From contig NC_068347.1 of assembly GCF_014633365.1 (NCBI RefSeq), forward strand, positions 28,002,493 to 28,066,492: a stretch of DNA of 64,000 bases, given 5' to 3'. The translations under genes were made by a program, and so were the position numbers. The DNA is from Diospyros lotus. Lineage: Eukaryota; Streptophyta; Magnoliopsida; Ericales; Ebenaceae. The notes under the pieces are model-generated. The model was not told the origin of the DNA and did not search any database. It worked only from the letters and a program-made list of their open reading frames with translations. How positions within the stretch are numbered: the stretch's first letter is position 1; the number at the start of each line of letters is the position of its first letter. Shown piece after piece: positions 1 to 13,357 of the stretch.

Positions 1-1400
1 ACTGTTATCGAATTTACCCGTTGTTGTATCCTAATCAACATGAGAAATGAATTCCATCAAGCAAATGAGACACTGATGCCACAACAATAAGATGAGGCAT
101 AAGGATTCTGCTGAATGAAGCAAATTCTGCACCTTTTTGATTCAGACAATTCATCAAACACGTAGAACGGCTCCGTGTTAAACGGCCTCCCGCTCCGGGC
201 TATGATGAAAATTCAAGAGTATTTCCCAGAGTAAAAGTGGGTCTTACTGTTTGTTTCTTTGCACCCACCCTTTCTGTTGCTCTCACCCATGCCGCCATGA
301 TTCCTATACACCAAATATCTCAGAAAATCAATGATTGCGGCTATCATGGTTCTCTGTTTTGAGGCCATTGAAACACAAAAGTAATAGCTGGTTTGATGAT
401 AAAATAGTATTTTTTTAGATTATTAAATTTTTGGGTGAATAATTTTGTAATTTTTGATTTTTTTCAAGTGACCCGACTTAGTGGTTTCCCTTTTACCTCT
501 TATCGTTTTATAACAATTCCAAAACAAAAAAGGGGAATTTCATCCCCACAACAGCTACCATGTCCAACAACATGAAGAATTTAATATTATTGCTTTTTGT
601 GCATTTACTTGACAAATGTAATTTGTCTTCTTAGTAGTCGCAATAGGGCACATCTGTAATATGAGGAGGAAGCAAGGGTGTCAATGGTCATTTCGGGAAG
701 CTGGTAAAGTGTCCAGTCTGTTCCTTTGACTCTCCAGACCACTAAGGCCACATTTCCCAATCCCCCAACAAAATGTTTTAAATTTCAAGAAGGGGAAGTT
801 TTACAAACCTCAAGGTGGAAATAAATAAGGACTCTGATGAATATTCAACGTGCCCCATAAATGAAGGGGCTATTCTATTCTAATGGATTGGTTTTGGGCT
901 AACGTGGAATCCAGTCTCTTCATTAATTTTTGACCTCGCAAGCTGGAACCCAGCTCTAAATTGCAGTTAATGTCCTTTTGAATTACAGTGATTGCTTATT
1001 CTCTCTGTAATCATGGCATTTTTTGAATTTTAAAATTGATATTTGACCAATTAAAAAAAAATTAAGTATACATCATTTTGTACATTTTAGATTATATAAA
1101 AAAGTATTATGACTAAAATACCTTTCGTCTTCACGTGTTTTTATGCACCTCATGAGGGATATTTTTGTTATTAACATATTTTTATGAAATCTAAAATATA
1201 CCAATAGTATTATTCTTAAAAGGAGAGAAAACTCATAATACTTGTTAATAAAAGGTGTGGAATTTTCTGATAATCAGTCACAGTTGTTGGCTTCAGAATC
1301 AATCTGTTGAGATCACATAAAAAAGGAAAAAGATTGCATTTTTCATGCTTCTCTTTTACTGTATGTGCGAGGCATCACCTACCACTGATAAGTCCGTGCC
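1..1400. other. Upstream intergenic DNA, no gene seen
   Basis: AT-rich, with no open reading frame that resembles a protein and no RNA gene that I recognise. It ends in the probable promoter of the receptor-like kinase downstream. Confidence 0.6.
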
Positions 1401-1427
1401 TTCTTATTATCCCCACCACCGCCATTT

Positions 1428-1434
1428 TATAAAT
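1428..1434 (+). promoter_or_regulatory. Probable TATA box of the receptor-like kinase gene
   Basis: TATAAAT lies in a locally pyrimidine-rich context about 300 bases before the end of a leader exon. That exon closes at 1736 with a good donor (ACAG|GTAAG). The leader resumes at 2256 after an acceptor (TTCACAG), 18 bases before the start codon, so the gene has an intron in its 5' leader. The transcription start, inferred about 30 bases downstream of the TATA box, is a guess. Confidence 0.45.
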
Positions 1435-2273
1435 CCCAGAAAGCCATTGCTGCAACAATTCTCTTGGATGATTTATTGCCATTAAGGGGCTTTCAAGGAG
1501 GGACTTCAAGGACGCAGATACCCATTTGGGCGTGGTGAAGACCCAGAAAGATTGCGCTATTTATCTGGCACTCTTTATGGCAATGGAGATGATTTCTGTG
1601 CATTTGAATTGCTTCATTCTGAAATGGGTTTCTGGGATTCGCCTATAAGAAGGAATCTGGAGTTCTAGAGTTGTGATTTGTTGCCTTTTGAAAGTGGGTT
1701 GAAAGGGTTTCTGAAGGCTGATCACATTACTTACAGGTAAGATGAGAAACTTGACTAAAAAAAAAAAAAAAAGATGAGAAACTTGGTTCATTTCTCCATG
1801 TCATAATCTGTAGTTTTTCTTATTCAAGTTTTTTTTTTGGTTTAATTTCATATATTGAAATGGGAAATGTTTTAGCTTCTTGAACTTTGAGTTGAATTTC
1901 CTATCTTCCGCTTCTGTTTTGCTTTTAATTTGGTGGATGGGTTCTGTCACTTTCATATCCTCATTTCTCTCCACTGTTTTTGTGAGATTGGAGGAAATGA
2001 TGAGTTAATGCCTATGTGACAATGTATTTGATCTAAAAGAAGATAAATAGTCATAGTTCATAGGCCTAAGTAGTTGAGTGTATTGCATCTAATGTTGGTT
2101 GAGACGTAAGGGCAAAGAAAAAATAAAGAAATGGGAAAATAGATTGTAAAGTTACATGATGCATGTCCTGAAAGCATTCTGAATGCAATCTATATAAGAC
2201 ATTTGTTATTTATATGTGGAATTGCATTATGATTTCCTTATTTTCTGGTTCACAGGTTTCTTGGTTGTCAAAA

Positions 2274-5200
2274 ATGGCATCTGCTCTCAAACAAGAGCTA
2301 TTAAAGAAGACACAGATATTTCATCTTAAGGTGTGGGTTGTAATTGGGATTTTTGTCGGGTTGTTCATTGTAGTAATCCTTTTGGTGTTATCATTTTGCC
2401 TTACTTCTCGAAAGAAAGCCAGAAGAGCTAACGGAGAGCTTCCTGTTAGCCAAATCCCAACTGTGTCAAAAGAGATAAGGGTCGATCAGAACTCAGCAAA
2501 CCATTTTGTACCTCATGATGGTGATTTCTTTTCCCTTCATGAAAAATTCAGTGATAAGGATTCAGATAAGCTTCTGAAGCGTTCAAGTGTAGACAAGACA
2601 AAAAATGCAGATAATAGCAGTCAATCAGGCTCATTCAATCATTTAGAGAAAGATGGTGATGGTGCTGAAGTGGGAGAAAAAGGGGTTATTGTGCAACTTA
2701 ATGGATCCAGACCTGCTCACGCCATAACTGCCCCATCCCCTCTATCTGGGTTGCCAGAATTTTCTCGTCTTGGTTGGGGTCATTGGTTTACATTACGGGA
2801 CCTAGAAACCGCAACAAACAGATTTTCAAAGGAAAATGTTATTGGTGAGGGTGGATATGGAGTTGTTTATTGGGGCCATCTGATAAATGGGACTCCCGTG
2901 GCTGTTAAGAGGCTCCTTAACAATCTGTAAGTTTCAAACAGATTTGTTTTCAGTTACTAAACCCCTTATTGCTAGTTATGTGCTTATGTTGGTTTGTCTT
3001 ACGCTTGTTACTTATAGAGGACAAGCAGAGAAGGAGTTCAGGGTTGAAGTTGAGGCCATTGGTCACGTGCGGCATAAGAATTTAGTTAGACTCTTGGGTT
3101 ACTGTGTTGAAGGAACTCACAGGTATCATTTTTAAGCTCGCTCTATGTTTCTGAGAAAGTTGACGATGCTTGTACATACAAACAAGAAATAGAGTGTAAA
3201 TATTTCTTCTGGGGTATAAAAGAATGCATCTAACTATGCATAGCAATATTTTACAAGTTAATTAGTCCTCCATCATTGCTGCACCATTATTTGTACAATA
3301 ACAGGCAGCCAGACTCTTAATGAAATGCAGTCAATAAACATAGTTACTCCTTAGTAATATTATAATATCTAGATGAGATTGTTCCTTTTCTTTTCTCCTA
3401 TTGGGTACATGTGGGTTTTAATTTGAATTACAAGAAATGGAGGTCCTTGCAAGTGTTGTGTTTGAACCTTGGAAGCTGTTTGCAGCCTTACTTTCTTACT
3501 TTGGGTTTGTATCTCTTATACTTCTATTACATTTCAGGTTGTTAGTTTATGAGTACGTTAACAATGGTAATTTAGAGCAATGGCTTCATGGAGCTATGCG
3601 ACAGCATGGATATCTTACCTGGGAAGCCCGCATGAAAGTTCTTCTTGGCACTGCTAGGGCGTATGTCACTTTCTTCCTTCCAATTGAATTTTCTTAGGTT
3701 ACATTTCAACTGTGTTTTGTGGGGGACAAACAAAAGGAATATAAACCAATAGAACAGAGAAAATGAATTGAACTTTATTCGTTTATTCTTCAGAACTTGA
3801 TTGGATTGGAAAATGAGAAACAAATCAATAGATATTTGACCTCTAAAAAATCATTTTTACTTTGATATTTGATAAAAAGTTTTTTTTATCTGTAAGTATT
3901 ATTCAGAATAATACAATATTACTTCTATTCATTTTCCCTTGATGTGTCCTAGTTCTTGATATGATATAGCGTAAATCTGACATGCAAACCAATTCTGTTT
4001 TTCACACATAATATACTTTTTGCAGGCTTGCCTACTTGCATGAAGCAATTGAACCAAAAGTGGTGCACCGAGACATTAAATCAAGCAATATACTGATAGA
4101 TGATGACTTCAATGCTAAAATTTCTGATTTTGGTTTAGCCAAGTTGCTGGGTGCTGGAAAGAGTCATATTACAACCAGAGTAATGGGTACCTTCGGGTGA
4201 GCATCTTCTATGAAACTATCCCACACTTCGGTTTGTACTGTGGTTCATTTTCCTCTTCAAATTGCTTTTGTTTCTCTGTTCACCAAGCACCTTAAAAGCT
4301 ACTCGGGTTGTACTTCATTGGGCCTGACAATTTTGTTTTTCCTAAAATTCTGCAGATATGTAGCTCCAGAATATGCAAATAGCGGCCTTCTAAATGAGAA
4401 GAGTGATGTTTACAGCTTTGGAGTTGTGCTATTGGAAGCAATTACAGGAAGAGATCCTGTGGATTATGGCAGGCCAGCACATGAGGTATGAAAATGCAAA
4501 TTTATTTAAATAGGAATGACCGTAAATATCTGAAAAGACATCAGCAGAATTTCAATTTGGGAAACTTTAACATCTCTTTGTTCTTTTACCTTCTTCACGA
4601 GTTAGTGATTCGAAGCCTTGAAGGGAGGTGTTTGTGCTGACAATATACACACAAACTCCCCCATCCCCCCCTTCACACACACACACATATATATATATAT
4701 TTATATATGTACACACCTTTAAGTACATATATAATTCCCCTCCATCTTTTTGTACATCATCTCCTTTTTGATATATCATCTTGTTGACTGGTATGGCTGT
4801 TGTGATGCCTCTCACTTCACATCTTTGATCTGGAGACACTGATCTCTTCCTTGATTACTCCGGCAACCCACTTAGCCATTCATCATCATGCAGGGAATGT
4901 CATCCTCCTTTCCCTTTTTCCTCTCTACCTACTACCAGTACCACTTCCCACCGTCAAACATCAGTTTAGATAGACCACTATAAGCACCAATGGTGGAGGA
5001 CCAGCACACTCTCACATTGGCCATCACCACATGCATCCCTTTACGAACTGCTGCAGCATTCTCATCTTAGATTACCTACAGCCCGAGCCCCAGCCTCAAC
5101 TTTCTCTCACCAGCAATCATGACTATAACCTTTGGTATAGCAATTGATCACATAGCAATATATGTTTCAGCAGAAGACTGGTTCTTTGGGAATGATGTGA

Positions 5201-6158
5201 CATCTATTTAGAAGTGACTGCATTTTTGGCTTTAAATTTGTCTCAATATAGGAACAGATGAAGCTTAATAATAAACAACTAAATTGGGGCAACTTTCCTT
5301 CACTGCTTTTAAGACCGATAATGTAATGGGACAAGTTCAGAGTCCAGTTTGACGTTAATTAATCTGCTTAATCATGATGGTTTCATGTTCCAGAAGGCAC
5401 TGACATTACCTCATCTTTGAAGATAACTCAATTTGCTTGCATGTTGTAAGTTGCATTATGCAATGTGTTCCAAGCAACTTCTTGGGGAATTTTTTTTTTT
5501 TATGTTGCCTTTTCCTTGCCAAGAAAATCAATAGCTTTTCTTTTCATCTTCTTTAAACTTCTGTAAGTACCTCTTGTTCTATCAAATTCAAGCATTACAT
5601 GACCACGTCTTTCCTGATCCATGGTTTGGTGATTCATGAAGGTAAACCTGGTCGACTGGCTTAAAATGATGGTTGGCAGCAGGCGATCAGAAGAAGTGGC
5701 TGACCCAACCATCGAGACCAGGCCCTCTACTAGTGCCCTTAAGAGATCCCTTTTGACTGCTCTGCGGTGCGTTGACCCTGATGCTGACAAGAGACCAATG
5801 ATGAGTCAAGTTGTCCGCATGCTTGAATCTGAGGAATATCCCATACCACGAGAGGTTAGATTCTGAGATTCCAAGTATAAAACAATTCCATGCTAGTTTG
5901 TGACTCATATTAGGATTGAATTTAACTAGAAAATGTGCTGTTGCTCCCGTTCTTTTAATTTTCAAACTAGAGAGCTCACCTAGGTATGAGTTGGAGAATA
6001 TACTCCATAACTTAACATTGTTGGCCTTCCAGGATCGAAGACGAAGAAGAAACCATGGCAGAACCACAGAAAGTGAATCCCAAAAGGAAAGTTCTGACAC
6101 AGACAAAAGTGAGAAGCCAATCTTGAGGTCAGATAGGCAAAGAAACCGCCAAGCATAA
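2274..6158 (+). CDS. Receptor-like serine/threonine kinase, At5g18500/At2g42960 type
   Basis: A membrane-anchored kinase of plant cells that phosphorylates Ser/Thr on unknown targets. Coding exons: 2274-2926, 3018-3122, 3538-3660, 4026-4196, 4356-4485, 5642-5854 and 6033-6158. All introns are GT-AG and the phases match, giving 506 residues. There is a short N-terminus, one membrane segment at about residues 20-43, a Lys/Arg stop-transfer patch, a variable juxtamembrane region to about 165, then the kinase. The kinase has a glycine loop GEGGYG (191-196), Lys212 in VAVK, HRD (308-310), DFG (328-330) and APE (354-356), so it looks catalytically complete. The basic Ser-rich C-terminal tail is short. 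The lack of an extracellular domain is normal for this subfamily. The start at MASALK was chosen because an upstream in-frame ATG (2214) lies before the leader acceptor at 2255. The ligand and pathway are unknown. Confidence 0.95.
4674..4709. repeat. Compound (CA)n(TA)n microsatellite in kinase intron
   Basis: A CA run passes directly into a TA run inside the 1156-nt intron between the exons ending at 4485 and starting at 5642. It is preceded by a C-rich tract. The rest of that intron shows no gene-like sequence. Confidence 0.85.
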
Positions 6159-7338
6159 CAAAAGCAGGCAAGTTCTTACAGACTATGAGCAGCATATGCG
6201 TACCCCCTATGGTTCAATTCCACATTCAGTATCTTCTCTGTTTGGAATAGTTGAGTGCAAGGCAGCCATGATTGAGGCCGTTGACCAGCCTGAGCTTGCT
6301 ATTGAGGGCTGACATTTTCGGTTTCGGTTTTTATTTCCTGCATCTAGATTCTGGAGGGTAGATTGTTTTGTGTATGAAGTTGGCACTACAAGACAAACTG
6401 GTAGTGTGTACAGGTGTCTATATATGGTTTTGTTTACATCTTCATAGGCTGTTGTCTTAGTTCATACATCATAAATCCTTGCCATTTCTATGGAGGCGGC
6501 AGAATTTCAGAGTTGTGATTTTTATTTTGTTGAAACTTCTTTTGAAAACAGCAGCGAACTAATGAAATAATGATTCCTGGATCAAGTCAACAAAATCCCT
6601 GATTTTTATTGGCATGTGGATAAGCAATCAAATTCAAGGGTGTCAAGACAAATGAAAGAATGAACTGATTAAGACTATTGGGCCAAAAGAGCTCGGCTTT
6701 TCCGGTGTGTTACATCGCATTTGCTTGCCTGCATTGGCTCAAGGTGAGCTGAATGTGGAAAACAACTAAAGTTGATTATAGTTGGGAACATGGGCATTAT
6801 TGAAGCAAGAAGATGCTGAAAAGAGTCATTCCACTTTAAATTATTCAGCGTTGTAACAGCTAGTATCTATTCTGTTTGTTTGGTAAGAAAAAAGAATCAA
6901 TCTCCCAGCTAGATATGCCTTGGGGGCACCAGACACTTCTTGTTGCTTGTAGATTGAAATCAGATGACTTCAAAATATGAACACAACAATAACAACTGTT
7001 TGTTCTGCCCAAATAAACAAAACTAAAAACAAAAGGGAAAAAAAAAAAACAAGAAATTGTAAAGGAGAAGATACTTAGTGGGGATTTCCCTAACCAACTG
7101 ATTCAGCTGGAATTGTTTGCTTTCAAACAAGCATTCAACGCACGGAAATACAGAGTGAGGGAGGGGCAGGGGCAGGGGCAGGGAGGCCCCTCTTTTCTTT
7201 GTCATTTTCTTTCTTTGGCATTCCTTTTTCCGGGAAAATGAGGAAAACGATGAGAAAAAGGACGGCAGAAGGGGCGTCCCGGATAGGTGGTCAAGCGTGA
7301 TGCCATGCCATCTCCACCAAACACCCAAGAAAAAAGTT

Positions 7339-7400
7339 TTCTTTCTCCTCCTCTTTCCTCTTTCCTCTTTCCTCTTTCTTCTTTCTTCTTTCTTCTTTCT
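7339..7400. repeat. Polypyrimidine microsatellite (CTTTCCT/CTTCTTT)
   Basis: About 60 bases of near-perfect repeats, first TTTCCTC units and then TTCTTTC units. This asymmetric purine/pyrimidine tract creates a long spurious reading frame on the minus strand. Confidence 0.85.
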
Positions 7401-10400
7401 TAGGAGGGTATTATAATTTTTTACTTGGCAGATATTTGCTGATAATTTATAAGCTGCTAAAAGAAAAGTTGGCATCAATTTTTGAAAAATATTGTTGAAA
7501 GACGAGTAGCATAAAAATTCTTCTATCTTTGTTCAATAAATAAAGACATATTAAATCGTTAAAGAGTTTATAAACTCTTTGTGACAAAAAACATAAGTAA
7601 AGCCAAACACCTTCCCGGATAAATTTAAGCCAGACACTCCAAGCAAAGAGCATTATGTTGGTAAATAACAGTTGCTGCTCGTCCTGAGATTTGGTACAAA
7701 TACACTAATAATATCTCACTTTTTAAAAATTATACCCATTGCTCATATTGTTTAAAATTATATCAGATTATCTCATAAAATTACATTTATGTGAGTTTTT
7801 AACAGGATTGAATTAAAAAGAGGTTAATATAAAAAATACATATTATAATTGGCTGAAATTGGTTGATCCCAGTTGGCATGTGCAATTTGCCCTTTTATCT
7901 TTAAAATTCCAAGCACCACGTAGACCCAGATTTGACATATCTCTTGTGCCCATTAAATTAGTTTGGTCTAGCATTAAGGTTGGCCAAGTTTGTCACGGCA
8001 CGTTATCTAAAACATACATTTATTTTTCATGCATAAATCTATAATACTTTGGCTATTTTTGGAATGAATATTTTCATAAAAGATATTTATTTTGTTTTTC
8101 ACAATTCTAATTTCAAATGTAAAGTTTATATCCCTGCATTATGAAAAAAAAAAATCCACCTTAAGAAATTAATTAATAAAAGCCTTTTTTATATTAAAAA
8201 AAATGAATGAAAGTTGGGCATCACTCTTAAATGTACATGCTTCGATGCACAATATCTTGTGAAGTTGGGCCTCAACTCTAAATAGTTCATTCACCGACGT
8301 GAGTTGTCTTAATAGAAAAATTAAAAAAAAAAATTATTACTTAAAACATTCAATTTTAATATTTGATGTGACATTTTATATTAATATAAAAAAATACTAT
8401 TTAGATTTCTTTGGTTACCCAATATAGTTAAAATAATAAAAATGCCCCTTATCCAAGACAATGAAGAAAAATGTTAAACACGCGATGAATATTTTAATCA
8501 TTTATATATATATATGTATAGTATAAGATATAATTCTTAATGTACAAGTAGCATCCCCTATTAATATAACATATAATATTATACATTAATATGCAAATAT
8601 TATTCAAATATCAAAATTAGGTATAAAATAAATTTGCTACGAGTTATCTAAAGATGGTAATTAATATTATTTTTAAAACAATTATAGTAAAAAAATAAAG
8701 AGGTATCCGTCGTAATCGTTAATCCAGTTGTCATGTCCCAGAATTTATAAGATATAATAATAATTCATGCATGAATTGACCAACAAGTTGTCCCTCGTGG
8801 CAGGTGGCAGTAGCTTTCTTTCTCCACCCCAATTATTAATTAATTTAACTAAGTGGCAATTTTCACTATTCCCAGATTGGAATTGATCCCTTCTAGCGAT
8901 GCTTCTTCTTCCGCCGGCCAAGTCAAATCCGATCTTGACATGGCCACACCGACACCGTCCTTTGAATATCATTTCTCGAACGAACGAACTCAGTAACACT
9001 CTGATTCAATCTAACCCGGAGCCAGCCAACCAGCCAACCAGCCAGCCTCGCTCGAAGCACGTAAAAGTTCAAATTATCCATATTACCGTGCTGTAGACTG
9101 TAGTTGGGAGTTGAATGTTGAATTTTGCTTGAGAAATGGGACACGACAAAAGGCAGCCGCCACCGCCCTTCCTTCCACCGGCAATTAAAAAAACAGAACA
9201 AAGCGTTATGGCCGGGGAAAGGGCATGAATGATGGAGGTTTCGCTTTTAAGGAAATGCCGCCGACACCCAAATACGGGGGGGGATATGGTTTACCAGAGA
9301 TATAATATTGCACCTCTTCTCTTCTGGGCCTCCCACTAATTGCCTTATCATTGCTGCTAATTCATCCTCCTTGATTAGCGAATTAAATCTCCCTCTCCCT
9401 TTGTCTTTGTCTTTGTCTTTGCCTCCCAACACCACATTTACTTGTTCAGATGGGGATTCTTCGTGGCTGGCTGTTTTGTTGCTTTTCAGTACATGTCATG
9501 ATTGTTTTGGCACTCACATTTAATTTCTTGTTCCCACCAAAACCTTCATCCATTGGTCTCGTGTGCTCTCATCTTAATGCGCAAAATTCCTTAGATTTTT
9601 GTAAATGGCTTCGAGTAAGGTATCCATACAGTCATTAAATTATGATTTAATAATTAATTTAATGACCAATTTGGTCTTTAAATTAATCTACAATGGCTCA
9701 TTTGATCATTTTCAAAATATAATGACCACTTTGGTCTTAACGCCAAAGTAAAGGGATTTTATTTGGTACTTAACTCTAGTTTTATTTTTGGTCTGATATC
9801 AAAATAAATCATTGTACTACAAGGCAAGAGCTAAATTAATCATTATACCTTAAAAAAAAAGGGCAAATCAACTACTCTATTTTAAAATTTGGGATCAAAT
9901 TGATCATTGTATTTGGTATTAACTAAGATTATTTTTATTATGAATATTATAATTTAAGAATCAATTTAAGTAATGTGATTTAGAGGAGCATTTATTCGCA
10001 TAAATTTCAAACAAGAGAATCAAATTCACTTCTTTTACAATCTTACCTAAAGAGAAGTACAATCTTTTGACATAAGAGTAAAAGTTCTCGCAAAAGAAGC
10101 ATCCCAAGTACAATCTTTTGATAAAATTCAATGAGCAGCGAGATCATTATTTATTAATGAAATAGTTTAATAATTAAGATGAGATATTAATTTTTTTTAT
10201 ATTTTTAAAATAAAATAAAAATTAAGAAATTGGTACGACAATCCATTAATTGTGATCAGAAAGACTCTTTTATCATTGAAGAGTAATTTGTTTGAGCCGT
10301 GGTCCCAATCCAACGACACGTACATGTGTGAGTCCCACCCTAACAAAACACTTTATATTATGTTAGGAAATTAGCATAAAGTTTTGGTAAGATGAAAGTG

Positions 10401-11283
10401 GGGGTGGGAACAAGAATGGATGGTGGGCTCTTTTCTCTTGTGAGTTGTGACGTTTGACCCCAATCCTCTCCCATGTGAAGTGGTGGATGCCATTATTCAT
10501 GTACGGAGGAACATCGACACTAATTAAATTTTGCAATTATTTTCCATACAAATTCTGTACTGTTTTCCCAATAACCCAACCCCCCCCCCCCAAAAAAAAA
10601 AAAAATAATAATAATAAAATAAAAAATTCAATCGTGTAACATTGAGTAAATAAAGTCAACTAAAATAATAAAGAATAAAGTCTAGAACTAGAAAGAGGTA
10701 AAAGACATTTCATCAACTTGTGTTTATTTTTAGTGCCAATTTTGTAAAGAATCTAAAATGTAGAGTTGTTTTGGTCTATTCATTGCATTCAATTAAAAAC
10801 AAAAGAGGGGGATGAATATGATGAGGGCGGGGAAGAAGGGAAGGTCCATTGAAGGACACTCCTCACATGAGCAATGCAGGCAGGCAGGCAGCAATGCTCC
10901 TTCCTGCTGCATGTTCATGTTCATGTTCATGTACCACCCACCCCAATTCCCTTTCTTTTATGCTTGGCTTGGGTCCCCTCCTTTTCCTTCCTTCCTTCCT
11001 TCCTTTGGATTCCTCTGCAATCTTGTACCCTCCCTTTATATTCATATAGATCATTTTTACAAGAAGATATTTATCTGGTACGACCCACCCATCTATCGGA
11101 CCCAACCAAACAAACCAAGTCAATTGATTCCTCCCATTGATTTGTCTTGATCCGTATGTCACCTAAGATGCCACTTTAGTGGACTACCTAATAATAATAA
11201 TACTTTCTTTTGACAATTCTTTTTATGAATCTTAATTTACATTTATAACAGAAAAATACCATTAATATTTCTTGAACTACACA

Positions 11284-11690
11284 TTGAGTTATTAAAAGAG
11301 ATTGAAATGACAAGATTACCCTTGCTAAATTGCAAAACGCCCTTCCCTCTTTTTTTTCTCTCTCCTCACCCAGCGCCCTGCTACCTCCTTTCTCTCCCAT
11401 TTTCATGGCCATCTCTAGCGATTGTCCGTCATTGCTATCGTCTCGCTTGGCACTCGTTGACTGTCGTTGCGTCCTTAACGACAATCAACGCGTAAGAAAC
11501 GAGGTGTGACAGGCAATTATTGGAGACGACCATAAAAAGGAGAAAGAGAGAATAGAGGAGGCAGCGGGTCGCTAAGTGAGGAGAGAAAAGAAGAAAAGGG
11601 AATGACATTTTATAATTTTATAATTTAAACAAAAATAATTTTGTCATTTCAACTCTTTTGATAACCTAAAATATAGCACAAAGAGTAGCC
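11284..11690. mobile_element. Long inverted-repeat (MITE-like) element
   Basis: The left arm, starting about 11287 (GTTATTAAAAGAG, then TGAAATGACAA), matches the reverse complement of the right arm ending about 11670 (GGTTATCAAAAGAG, then TGAAATGACAA). The match continues imperfectly inward through pyrimidine-rich (left) and purine-rich (right) stretches around a GC-richer centre near 11400-11520. No transposase frame is visible. The target duplication and exact ends are not resolved, so the superfamily is open. Confidence 0.55.
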
Positions 11691-12872
11691 AAGTCCATTA
11701 TAATAACACCGTAATTATGATTTGCACTTCTGCTTATTACATAATTCTTAAATATTTTATTTCGTTTCTTCCCATAAAAGTCTTTTGTGTTTTGACTTTG
11801 GATCTCAAATCTCAATCATTTACAGTTCCACGCGCTTTCACATCTCCACATCCATCAAATTAGGGTAAGGTTAACCATACATTGACATTTAATTAGAGTG
11901 GAATAAGTGTATTATATATTATTTTTAATATTTAAATAATTTAATTATATATTTTAAAATATGACATATTTATTATTGACTAATTATATTATTCAGATGC
12001 TAACAATAAAATATAATAAATATATGTTATTTAAAAATAAAATTCACCTATTATATTTTTGTTTAAAAAAGATACATTTATTATACTTTAATTATTATTT
12101 ACGTTATCTTATATAAAAATATTATTTAGATACTCACTGAAGATATTTTTGTAATATTCAGGATGACTGTTCTTTATCGGTCCCTTATGTTCGTACTTTC
12201 GATTATGTAAGGAGAGGTAAATCAAAAATTAGGTATTTGATCATTGTATAAGGGAGAAATTGAACTCACGACTCACAAAATTACACCAATATATCACTTG
12301 CCCTTTTGCCATTTAACTTATGCGCTGGAAACATATTTTTGTTATGCTTGTACATATTAATGGATGGTTTTTAAATTATATTAAGAATAAAAATAATTTT
12401 AATTTGGACTGTAGTTGTTTTTTACAGTTTGACCTATGAGATATTTTAAATGATTTTTAATAAAGTGTATAAAAATAAAAAATCATCAAAGATATATAAA
12501 ATATTTTATAGTCTCAATTGCAAAAAATAAATACAGTTTCAACAGTAAATAATCAACCTCTTATGTTAATGCAAATATATAATATATTAATGTATGAATG
12601 CCACTAAAAGAATTATAATTAAGCATCCTTCTAGTATTTCTATTTATAATTTATAATATTGAATCAAATTTTTATTTATTATTATTATTAATGTTATTAA
12701 ATAATAATTATAATGTGAGAGCTATAGACACGGATATGGGGCTGAGATTCCCTGAGTACGACGTCATAAACGTACTCTACATTTATTTCTTTAAGAAATT
12801 TACCATTCAGCCCTCGGTACCTTTTTCATTTCTGCCCCCTATTTTTCCTAATCTTTGCTCGTCCTCTCTAGT

Positions 12873-12873
12873 A

Positions 12874-12910
<37 letters not shown>
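12873..12910 (+). repeat. (CT)n tract at the start of the SPL leader
   Basis: A CT microsatellite of about 38 bases, followed by GC-richer sequence leading into the SPL gene. CT tracts like this are common in plant core promoters and 5' UTRs, so transcription probably starts close by. Confidence 0.6.
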
Positions 12911-13021
12911 CGGCGATCTTCACTGGCCAGCGACGCCACCGTCAACGGGCTCCTCCGTTCGGGCCTTGCCGCCGTCTGTTCCGGCAAGTTAATTCTCCGT
13001 TCTGGGTTATTTGCTCTGTTG

Positions 13022-13229
13022 ATGAGTTGCGAGTGGTTTTACTTGGTATTTTCTTTTGGTTCATGAGGGTGTTGTGAAGGGCTTGTGGTTGTTGAGATGT
13101 CGTTGAGGTAGTAATTACTGGTTAACTTGAGTTTAATTTTGGTCGTTGTTTGGATCCATGGATGTGTCAGCACCGTTGCTTTGTCTGGATTTCTGTGGTG
13201 GTAGTGAACTTTTGGTGAATTCGGGGTAG
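13022..13229 (+). promoter_or_regulatory. Upstream ORFs in the SPL 5' leader
   Basis: If the leader is unspliced, several short frames precede the true start: 13022-13066 (14 codons plus stop), two of 3-4 codons near 13063-13110, and 13158-13229 (23 codons plus stop). They could lower translation of the SPL protein. A leader intron could remove some of them, and none has recognisable peptide similarity. Confidence 0.35.
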
Positions 13230-13357
13230 TGGTAATTATAGGGTTTTTATAGTGCGGCTTGATCTTTGGGACTCGTGGGGTTGTTACTGTTGTTGTGGAA
13301 TCTGGGGATTTTGCTCTGGTCTTTTAGATTTGGTCCTTGTTCTTTGAGTTTTAGCTG

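Larger units (their letters stand above)
6480..12870. other. Long intergenic region with microsatellites, no gene seen
   Basis: From the kinase 3' UTR (stop 6158) to the SPL leader I find no exon with recognisable protein similarity. Open frames here are short and lie in simple sequence. Visible items are a GGGCAG triplet repeat near 7155-7180, a CTTT/CTTTCC tract at 7339-7400, CCAGCCAA repeats near 9021-9048, a poly-C/poly-A/(AAT)n tract near 10570-10618, GCAG and CATGTT repeats near 10875-10932, and an inverted-repeat element (listed separately). Much of 9600-10300 and 11870-12700 is very AT-rich. Confidence 0.6.

Noticed and set aside
7023..7478. 151-residue minus-strand open frame
   Set aside because: It runs through the CTTT/CTTTCC microsatellite, so its Lys/Arg/Glu-rich part is simple sequence. 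No family resemblance or exon signals.
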